Part shown: positions 33,601-39,302 of the stretch, piece by piece
Layout of the letters: every line of letters begins with the position of its first letter
Position numbering within the stretch: the stretch's first letter is position 1
From: Acanthaster planci
Taxonomy: Eukaryota > Echinodermata > Asteroidea > Valvatida > Acanthasteridae
Direction: 5' to 3'
NCBI RefSeq assembly: GCF_001949145.1
Contig: NW_019091375.1
Span: 1,956,415 to 1,997,396 of the forward strand
DNA: 40,982 nucleotides
The notes under the pieces: model-generated
Told to the model about the DNA's origin: nothing
Databases searched by the model: none
What the model saw: only the letters and a program-made list of their open reading frames with translations
Translations under genes and position numbers: made by a program

Positions 33601-36098
33601 ACAACCAGACATGGGAAAAGGTTAATTTATTCGGGTATCTGTCGCCTATACTGGTTTAAAACCTCATCACAGCAATCCACTTTTTTTCTCTCCATTAAAC
33701 AATTCAATGGTCCTGGCTTCTGCACGTAATTGCTATCCACTGGGAATATTGGTATCCAGCGATGCTTCCAGTACAACTCTTATCCCAAGAGGATTAGTAT
33801 GGCTGCCATCTTGCAGGCAAAAGCTTTTGGTTCACAGGTTAAGAACAAACGAGGTTTCCCTGTGGAACAAAGGAACTGCCCTACAAGATGGCTACCGTGC
33901 AAAGCTTCTATACATCTACAGCATTGTGGTCATAGATTGGTAAATAAGCTAGAAATTTTGAAAAGGATCTACACGAATTAAGAATCCAGTCGATTACTCA
34001 ACTTGTTGACGAGTGATGTAGAAGTCAGGCTTGTCGGTCACTTTCGGCAACAGAGAAACTCGGTCAATACATTGCCTATATACGTCGTTTCAGTGGAGTT
34101 TCGTTGACTTCACATCGCTTCAAGTTACTGTTGAGGCCCGTCATTGGGATGGTCTTAGTCAATTCTCGAGTTTTACATTTCTAACAGGTTGGCAGTTTGC
34201 TGCCACCGACGATTAGGAGTAACAGGGAAGGAACATTGGAACAATATAATATGCTTGTATTTCATTATATCAGGCATGGAGAAAATCAGTATTTACCCTG
34301 AGGCGTTCAATGGCATCATAAGGGTCCTTGTAAAAACTCTCAGCACCAATAATCGAATAGTTACTGGCCGATACCAAATTCTGTAGCTCGTTTATGACCT
34401 GCAGTCAGAATCGAAAAGAATCGATTACACTGAGATTACGAATGCAATAGGCCTGACAACATGTATTTTGGCGCGACTCAAAATTTGATCAGTCGGGTCT
34501 TTCGCCGAACGGGGATGCTTCAGGTATGCACCAACACCATGTGACCAAACCTGGAAGAAATCAATACGGTCGATCACGAAAATGTCTTATAAACGTCGAA
34601 ACGCACTATCAAGTGAAGTGTTTCGTGGGCCCCAGGAATTACCTGGAAGAAATCAATACGGTCGATCACGAAAATGTCTTGGAAAATGTCTATGTTGGCC
34701 TAAGTGCCATATCACCTCTGGCACAGTGCTGGGTGGCGCCGCGAAGTTCGTGTTGATGGTAAAAGCAGTACAGAGTTATGTTCAAAATAAATAGTTGGAA
34801 AATTCCCACAGATAAAAATAATGAGAAAGAGGCTAAAACTTGTGGGAAAGGTTTCTTAACTTAAGCGTATAGATTTGTATAATGTATTACTTATGGCTGC
34901 GGGCATGACTTACGCGGAGGCACATTAAAGCAAACTTACCCCGACGTGCGGCTCCTTGGTCTGGTGTAGAATGGCGATCTTGTTCCAGCCGAACAGTCGG
35001 AAGAGCTCGAGCTGTGCCGAGGAGAAGCTGGCCGCCGAAGTGATCATGCGGTAGATGTGGGGATACTTGTCGCGCTGGCTCAGAACTGGCGTGGAAGCGC
35101 CGGGTGACATCTGGCCAGAAAACGGTCACGCGTAATCAACAATCTGGCCACTGTCCAGTACACTCCGAATGAACAGAGCAGGTCACCGACATCATCCGCC
35201 CCAGCGGGGCCAAGAGAGGACTTAATTTTCCGAGCAACGGAGGCTCCTTTGGTGGGAACTGCACTTTGCTTGTTTACAAACACATATTAAGTGCAGGCAC
35301 GGCGGTCGCCGCGTCCCTACGAACAACTGAACTCTCTTTCAAGATATATTGTATATTCATGAGCAAGACGATCATGTCATCCAAGGTATTGAACCTCAAT
35401 ATTGCACTGATTTTTGCACAAAGACTTTCTGGATTTAGATTTCATTTCCTTTTTCAATTTATCTTTGTGTAAGTCTGTAGCAATAAGTGGGGGAGCAACC
35501 TCTTCTCAGAGATAATTTCAAATAGCAAAGTTGGAGTTCACAATTTCAACATGATAACTTGCAAACTGAGCTGTGTCTTCGTGGGTTTACATCACGGCAA
35601 AAGCGCCCTCACTTACCCAGAAATGCTTGGTTAGTTTTGAATGTTTAAAAAATGCATTTTTCAGTTCACCTCAACTCAAAATAAGAGTCCATACGGTCCT
35701 CATACATAGAAAAGAGTAGAGACATACACAAAAAGTGATTATAAGAAAATTTCATTGCGTGCATATTTAAACAGAAAAAAAAACCAATGCACTGAGCCAT
35801 GTCTTCCCTAGATGACAGCAACAACGCCCTCAGTTTTCCAAGAAGCATCGAAAATTTGAAATATTTGAAAACGTCCGCTTTTCCGTGCTTTTAACCTAAT
35901 AGAGAAGTAAATATTTTAATTGCAGAAAAATTTATCTAAGAGAATCATCATTGCGGCTACCTCCACGATGTTCCATTTGCCAATCACCTCAGCGACCACC
36001 TCGGTCAGTGAAGATAGCATCGGGCCGAAGATGGCCACCTTGACCGGCGGCTCGTAAATGAACTCGTACAGTCTGTTCAAGGCCACGGGCGTGCTCCC
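21433..36098 (-). CDS. GABBR2-like: Gene A: GABA-B receptor subunit 2-like class C GPCR, exons 2-16 (5' exon missing)
   Basis: Fifteen exons with GT/AG borders join to 2112 bp, or 703 residues plus a TGA stop. Counted from exon 2, residues 1-351 form most of a Venus-flytrap ligand domain. Seven membrane segments follow near 373-398, 415-433, 447-471, 490-514, 551-573, 588-610 and 614-637, then a 63-residue tail. Family landmarks include FNIW then IKMSSP after TM1, WRVYSI after TM3, PWQIIDP after TM4, LAW.TRN then GLNDS before TM6, and LFIPK at the end of TM7. These fit GABBR2 better than GABBR1. The conserved TM3/ECL2 cysteine pair is present (C448, C545). By family, it is a plasma-membrane receptor for a small molecule, signalling through G proteins. 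It lacks a signal-peptide exon in the window, and its tail shows no coiled coil or RXR retention motif. The true ligand is unknown. Confidence 0.93.
22529..22721 (-). CDS. Gene A exon 15: TM6-TM7
   Basis: 193 bp, phase 2 in and phase 0 out, acceptor AAG|AAA, donor AAG|GTACAT. NIKVSGLNDSHYVGLSIYNT matches the third intracellular loop and TM6 of GABBR2 (NVSIPALNDSKYIGMSVYN). TM7 ends in CMLFIPK, matching CLVFVPK. Confidence 0.93.
22722..23349. other. Gene A intron 14
   Basis: Ordinary AT-rich intron. Near 22850-22875 a small inverted motif (CACACCTACCAGGTGTG) is present. Nothing else is recognised. Confidence 0.6.
23350..23495 (-). CDS. Gene A exon 14: TM5
   Basis: 146 bp, phase 0 in and phase 2 out, acceptor CAG|AAT, donor AAG|GTGAGG. 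It encodes the rest of extracellular loop 2, with C545 (NVIC) as partner of the TM3 cysteine and NNT as a sequon. TM5 follows (TIWTLVLIIYKAFVVVFGAF), ending LAWST. Confidence 0.92.
23496..24941. other. Gene A intron 13
   Basis: No gene or recognised repeat apart from a C-run near 24511 and one TAGGCCTA at 24022. The open frames at 24411-24713 (-) and 24561-24878 (+) match nothing known. Confidence 0.6.
24942..25067 (-). CDS. Gene A exon 13: TM4
   Basis: 42 codons, phase 0-0, acceptor TAG|GTG, donor CAG|GTAATG. VIKDYYLFGIIAVLLLVDFA then ILIPWQIIDPIR gives TM4 and the start of extracellular loop 2. IKD, the aspartate within TM4 and WQ..DP.R are as in GABBR2. Confidence 0.92.
25210..25317 (-). 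CDS. Gene A exon 12: TM3 and loop 2
   Basis: 36 codons, phase 0-0, acceptor CAG|ATA, donor AAG|GTATTT. IRSWIMPLAFTLAFGGMFTK then MWRVYSIVIANKTKRK matches TM3 and the basic second intracellular loop of GABBR2, the main G-protein contact region in the family. Confidence 0.92.
25318..26440. other. Gene A intron 11
   Basis: Nothing recognised. The open frame at 26225-26566 (-) is exon 11 read through its donor into the intron. Confidence 0.6.
26441..26576 (-). CDS. Gene A exon 11: TM2
   Basis: 136 bp, phase 2 in and phase 0 out, acceptor CAG|GCA, donor AGG|GTACGC. QIKMSSPKINNI is the loop-1 signature of GABBR2 (IKMSSP.MNN). TM2 is IISVGIMLAYISVALLGID. C448 (LLAIC) is the TM3-top cysteine of the class C disulfide. 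Confidence 0.92.
26937..27093 (-). CDS. Gene A exon 10: TM1
   Basis: 157 bp, phase 1 in and phase 2 out, acceptor CAG|GTG. It encodes the extracellular stub GAPPFDSDITKTVEYLQG and TM1 (AFIAAVSVLASVGLILAVMF...), then FNIWKRHN into intracellular loop 1. The donor CAG|GTCTGC is weak, but it is the one that keeps the frame into exon 11. Confidence 0.9.
27574..27663 (-). CDS. Gene A exon 9: link to membrane domain
   Basis: 90 bp, phase 1-1, acceptor AAG|ATG, donor GTG|GTAAGC. It encodes DGKEVVVGTYDNIADLIRWS then VPIKKLWYYS. It matches SREVKVGEYNAVADTL of GABBR2. Confidence 0.92.
27846..28032 (+). repeat. 190-bp interspersed repeat, copy in gene A intron 8
   Basis: CTCCCCTCATTGGTTGAAAA then GAGCTGTGTTGG opens it. 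It also carries TTGGTAGTGATGCGACTG, GTCGTTCGTGAACCAGC and GAGCCTCCGTAGTG as in the other copies. Confidence 0.7.
28371..28481. mobile_element. Foldback element, TTTGCGTGGCTGCCATCTTG arms
   Basis: The 20-bp left arm at 28373-28392 recurs inverted at 28461-28481 with one or two changes, around a 70-bp centre. A related element lies at 33799-33905. It is a non-coding hairpin within gene A intron 8. Confidence 0.65.
28701..28950. mobile_element. hAT-like MITE, copy 2, in gene A intron 8
   Basis: This is a full-length 250-bp inverted copy of the element at 4265-4515, with ends CACGGACGT and ATGTCCGTG. The flanking 8-mers ATTCTTGC and GTTCTAGC agree at six of eight positions, consistent with a decayed target duplication. 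The nested inverted repeat CGGCCATTTTACCGAGC is kept. Confidence 0.82.
29077..29140 (-). CDS. Gene A exon 8: end of flytrap
   Basis: 64 bp, phase 0 in and phase 1 out, acceptor CAG|GGC, donor TTG|GTAAGT. It encodes GPVRFAEGGYRIGNLLIEQN then I. Length and phase equal those of gene B exon 8. Confidence 0.92.
29326..29796. repeat. Two clusters of degenerate GACTCGAGTCGAG repeat in gene A intron 7
   Basis: Dense variants of GACTCGAGTCGAG at about 29326-29450 and 29698-29796, separated by unrelated AT-rich sequence. The unit is partly palindromic (ACTCGAGT). It is of a similar kind to, but a different unit from, the GAGTAC array at 17538. Confidence 0.8.
30511..30741 (-). CDS. Gene A exon 7: flytrap lobes 1-2
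   Basis: 77 codons, phase 0-0, acceptor TAG|ACG, donor TCG|GTAAGA. It encodes TPQEFREEIASEVGYTISVT, GYDGIWALALAM and RLDSYRYGDVEYARSVGRSI. S247 stands where GABBR1 has the amine-binding glutamate. It is notably GC- and CpG-rich beside its introns. Confidence 0.93.
30820..31002. repeat. Dispersed 180-bp repeat, copy 1
   Basis: TTATATCCAGCAAGAAATGA to CTCTCCGTCTCGTATCTTGC, including a long G-run. It matches 39121-39302 along its length in the same orientation. It lies in gene A intron 6. No terminal inverted repeats are seen. Confidence 0.8.
31755..31946 (-). CDS. Gene A exon 6: flytrap lobe 2
   Basis: 64 codons, phase 0-0, acceptor CAG|ATT, donor AAG|GTAAGG. It encodes IYKLGMFGPNYVWIIPGYFT, GWWAAD and VECTPEQLK. 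Y177 replaces the GABBR1 pocket tryptophan. C221 near the end (GICGK) is an extra cysteine absent from gene B. Confidence 0.93.
32102..32126. repeat. TTG microsatellite
   Basis: GTACTGTTGTTGTTGTTGTT and onward, about seven TTG units, in gene A intron 5. Confidence 0.9.
32685..32859. mobile_element. Foldback MITE with TA-flanked ends
   Basis: AATACGGGC at the left and GCCCGTATT at the right bound a 175-bp palindrome. Inner arms include TCACAATAGTG/CACTATTGTGA, CCTCCAAGGGTTTGCA and CCAATCACAATGCACGA/TCGTGCATTGTGATTGG. The loop is near 32765. If the element is CGGGC...GCCCG, it is flanked by TA, as for Tc1/mariner-type insertions. It is in gene A intron 5. Confidence 0.75.
33166..33231 (-). CDS. 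Gene A exon 5: flytrap lobe 2
   Basis: 22 codons, phase 0-0, acceptor CAG|AAT, donor AGC|GTAAGC. It encodes NKDVRIIVSSFYEDVVWKVF then CS. Y149 keeps the pocket tyrosine, and C158 is expected to pair with C192. Confidence 0.92.
33799..33905. mobile_element. Foldback element related to 28371-28481
   Basis: TATGGCTGCCATCTTG at the left and CAAGATGGCTACCGTGC at the right form the arms. The right half (AACTGCC then ACAAGATGGCTACC) matches the other copy. It is in gene A intron 4. Confidence 0.6.
34297..34398 (-). CDS. Gene A exon 4: flytrap hinge
   Basis: 34 codons, phase 0-0, acceptor CAG|GTC, donor AGG|GTAAAT. It encodes VINELQNLVSASNYSIIGAE then SFYKDPYDAIERLR. It is too short to show as a long open frame but matches gene B exon 4 in length and at 24 of 34 residues. 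NYS is a possible sequon. Confidence 0.92.
34549..34680. repeat. 40-bp direct repeats in gene A intron 3
   Basis: A 40-bp unit beginning ACCTGGAAGAAATCAATACG is found identically at 34549-34588 and 34641-34680, 52 bp apart. It has no known function and no coding signal. Confidence 0.85.
34940..35110 (-). CDS. Gene A exon 3: flytrap lobe 1
   Basis: 57 codons, phase 0-0, acceptor CAG|ATG, donor GGG|GTAAGT. It encodes MSPGASTPVLSQRDKYPHIY then RMITSAASFSS and FGWNKIAILHQ. S52 aligns with the second carboxylate serine, and I69 replaces the GABBR1 His. The leading ATG is internal. Confidence 0.93.
35205..35281 (-). repeat. 190-bp interspersed repeat, partial inverted copy in gene A intron 2
   Basis: GCCAAGAGAGGACTTAATTT then TCCGAGCAACGGAGGCTCCT and TTGCTTGTTTAC match the inverted form of the family. 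Only about 75 bp are recognisable. Confidence 0.55.
35961..36098 (-). CDS. Gene A exon 2: flytrap lobe 1
   Basis: 46 codons, phase 0-0, acceptor AAG|GGG, donor GAG|GTAGCC. The protein differs from gene B exon 2 at only five positions, all in its first half; the second half is identical. It holds the carboxylate serine position S29 in PMLSSLTEVVAE and lacks both cysteines of the usual first disulfide. This is the first recognisable exon of gene A, so exon 1 is missing from the window. Confidence 0.93.
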
Positions 36099-37139
36099 CT
36101 TAAAAGACAATTTGTGAGAAAAAAATGAACGATTCAAGGACTTGAATAGCCCGTTCTACATTCCGTGCCAAACGCCAATGTACTGATTTTAAACATTCGG
36201 AAATGTATTTATGAGTACAAAAAGAAGAATTTGGTGGCCCGGCAAACTGAATTCGGCACGGCGCCGTTGTCTAGCCCAACCGGCCAAGTCACGCTCATTT
36301 AGCCTTCTGAACGGCAGTGGCACGGCTCTGTTCTGAACGCCACGCTGTGAACGAATCTAAGCGCTGTTTTACTGGACATTTCCGACGGCCCCCTTGTGCG
36401 GAAAGCATTGTGTTGCGTTTTACGGAGAACGACCGTCAATGCCTACTGCCATTGGTGGGGGCCACTGCGAAGGACCACTGAGAGCGTTACCGCGGTCTCT
36501 ACTATCGAGCAAAACATAAAATAATGCAATCGAAATAAGCACCCTCGAAATTCGAAATTGGTTGTTCTTTCACGCTAGTGATATGAACGAATGCGCCTCG
36601 TCGGACATCTCTGAAGAAAAAACTGGGAACAAACCCCGTTACATAGAAATGCTCTCCTTAAATTTCGCAACTGCAACTTAAGTTTCACGTTCAGAGTAAC
36701 TTCAGTGCTATCGCCAGGCCCCTGACGTACTCGTTTCAAGCCCGGCGCGGTAGCGCCGTGGCCCCTTGACTGTGTTTCAGAAGGAAATATCTCTCTAGAA
36801 TTTTCGACAAAGGCTTCACACTGCAAGTCTCGACCATCATCATGACGTAATAAAAAAAGCCGCAAGACATTTCAACCAACGGCAATTTTGCAGTCGACGT
36901 AAACGGACATCAAGTCCCTTCGCTGCGTTTTTTTTTCAATTTTCAACGAGCATAATGTACCGGCCTTACAAGAATAAAATGAAATACTATGAATATCGAT
37001 GCAAGCTGTTCACTGCAGATAGGCCTTTTAGCATCGTCTCCGTCTTCTTGTTTATTATGTGTAAAGATTCACTGGTTTTTCATTTGATTTGCCATTTCAT
37101 CAACTAATGCTTTCATTTCTCCCCAGCTGTAATCTAAAT

Positions 37140-37400
37140 ATCTTTCACGTCTTTTGCATCGCAGTCCTTCCCCTTGCGAGAGTCTCCTTCCTATCGACCG
37201 GCGGACGCGTCAAAGACCCGTAGAGAACCCCCCCCCCCGGGGGGGCCGTCTTTAATTTGCAGGGAAGGCCCCCGGGGAAAGAGTTTGGCTGCACTTCCCG
37301 CACTGCGCGCACGAGGCTCTGTTTTGTGGGAGGACGACTCTGGAGAATTGCACCGGTTCACTTACAATCCTGCCAAAGACTAACCGCTTCCTGCCTATTA
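37140..37400. other. CpG-rich patch with C/G homopolymer palindrome
   Basis: A GC- and CpG-rich island in AT-rich DNA. It contains an 11-C run followed directly by a 7-G run (37228-37245) and a second GGCCCCCGGGG block. It could be a regulatory island or a repeat fragment. No transcription signal can be placed. Confidence 0.4.
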
Positions 37401-37844
37401 TCCTTCGCACCTGATAATCACGTTGAAGATGGAAGTTGCCTTTCCCTAGCGTTTCATTCAAGGGCATTTATGGTGAAAGTTTCGAAAATCTTCACTTTTC
37501 ACTCGCCATAATCACTCCAATGAATAGCGGAACACGAAAACATCATTTTTTCTCTCTCTCTGCCAGTCCGGAATTGTGTTTTAATTCAATTTGAAAACAC
37601 TGATAAAATTATTTAGAAGAAAATACAACACCGGCAAGGAGAATAGCCTCACAAATTTTGCCGAATTAATAAACTGGTGAGGAAATCTTTTTCCTTTAGT
37701 CCTGTCGACCATCTTCCGTGGTTTCTTTCAAGCTTTCCGTGGCCATGCACTTAGACTGTCATCCATTTTGTTGGCGCAAGCGCGATTCTATTGTCGCTCA
37801 ACCATTGAGTGTTCCGTAGGCCGGGCCCAATTAGGCACTCATAG

Positions 37845-38090
37845 GCCATTTTCCAATACCCAACTTCGGCTCCGTCTCAGGCTTCAACTGTTTTTAACTA
37901 GCTGACGTTGAAGCTGTAAGCGCAGTAATCAGTCTAATAGTGCCACAAAACATCAAACAAGATGCAAGAGAGCCAGAAATTACAGTAATCCAATTTAATT
38001 TAAACGCTTCAGGCCCACAATCGGGGATTGGTTTTGGGAACGAAGTCTGAGACGGAGTCCAAGTCGAGTATTGGAAAAGGGCCATAATTG
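37845..38090. mobile_element. Foldback element upstream of gene A
   Basis: The left arm near 37845-37885 (GGCCATTTTCCAATACCCAA then CTCCGTCTCAGGCTTC) returns inverted at 38041-38088 (GAAGTCTGAGACGGAG to GTATTGGAAAAGGGCC). The arms are about 40 bp with several mismatches and the centre is unrelated. Non-coding. Confidence 0.7.
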
Positions 38091-39120
38091 TTCCGCAAAG
38101 CCTCCTGACAGTGTGTACTTCGGTGAGCAACATTGGAAGTGCGCCATTATGCGCGCATGCGTATAAATGGCCGAGGCGGCAAAACACGTCTTAAGTAACA
38201 CATTGAAAATGTACAGGGGTACAGATTTTGTGATCTTTCCCTCTCAGATTATCACTTTTCTCTTCTGGAAGCCTGGTCTAGGAGGGTTCTATGATGTTCT
38301 ATGACGAGCCATTATGCTGCAACCGCTTGATTACCATAATTCACACAAGTTGGTGGTGTTTTTACTGTTGACATACCGATGAACGGCTGCAACGCGAGTC
38401 TAATATTTTCAAAATCACGGAGTATCGAGTTGTGACATCACTGTGAACTAGAAAGTGCAGTGCAAACGAATAGTGTATGCGCTCGTTTCGCCGTAATGCC
38501 TTTTTCACACATCATTAAGCGCGTGACGCATTCAGTTACGCGCGTGACGTCAAATTAAGACCAGTACGATACCGTACAAACGAACGGAGTACGCGCTTGT
38601 AGGTTCCCACGCTAGTTCTCGCACTTGAATGCATTTTACACACGCACGTGTGCGTGTGACGTATTCATTACACGAAAGACTGTTGGACTGTGCTTTTATA
38701 TGAATTTACTAATGAAGAGGTCCATTAGGCTCGTGAAGAGGTAGTGCGCTTCACTTCGATCTCTAAGTTGCGTATTTTCATCCCAGCATGTTGGCCTCCC
38801 TGTGAAAAAATTAGGGTAGTGGAGCATTTTGCAAGTTGTGATATATTAATGCTACTTATTACTATAGTGTCTGTGGCCATCTGATCCACTGTGTTCTCTA
38901 TTTAAAACTCTGTGATTGGAACATCAAATTTGTTTTGAGGTAAATAGGTTATCATCAAGATGCATTCCACTCCCTCTTCAAAACGTCTTTCAACAGATAG
39001 CCAAATAGTTAGTTCGGCCTACGCTGGAGTGATCACCTGGAGTTTTATGACTCCATTCCATTCGCAATGATTCCATGTTCAGGTCTTAGGTACCAGACTT
39101 CACTCACAGCCGTAGTCCTT

Positions 39121-39302
39121 TTATACCCAGCAAGAAATGAGACCGGGGGTACCCCCCCAACATGTCCAATCCCTATGCACATTCAAGACTATTGTTACTT
39201 AACACATCCCCCCAAGATGTCTGAAAGGAATTCCTCAGATTCCTGCGAGACAATGACCAACACAAAGCAGGGGGGGGGGTTCTCTCCGTCTCATACCTTG
39301 CT
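39121..39302. repeat. Dispersed 180-bp repeat, copy 2
   Basis: Direct-orientation relative of 30820-31002, with shared blocks CAGCAAGAAATGAGACCG, GACTATTGTTAC, GGAATTCCTCAGATTCC and ACAATGACCAACACAAAGC. Confidence 0.8.

Noticed and set aside
34526-34794. Possible reverse-transcriptase remnant (VDH motif in a plus-strand frame)
   Set aside because: The only likeness is a three-residue motif arising from the 40-bp repeat. No other RT motif is nearby.
21433-36098. Identity as GABBR1 or a metabotropic glutamate receptor
   Set aside because: IKMSSP in loop 1, W.TRN..V..LNDS before TM6 and ESF..DP in the hinge fit GABBR2. There is no sushi domain, and no cysteine-rich domain as in glutamate receptors.
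37174-37383. Plus-strand open frame in the CpG-rich patch
   Set aside because: Proline- and arginine-rich because of composition and homopolymers; no conserved motif.
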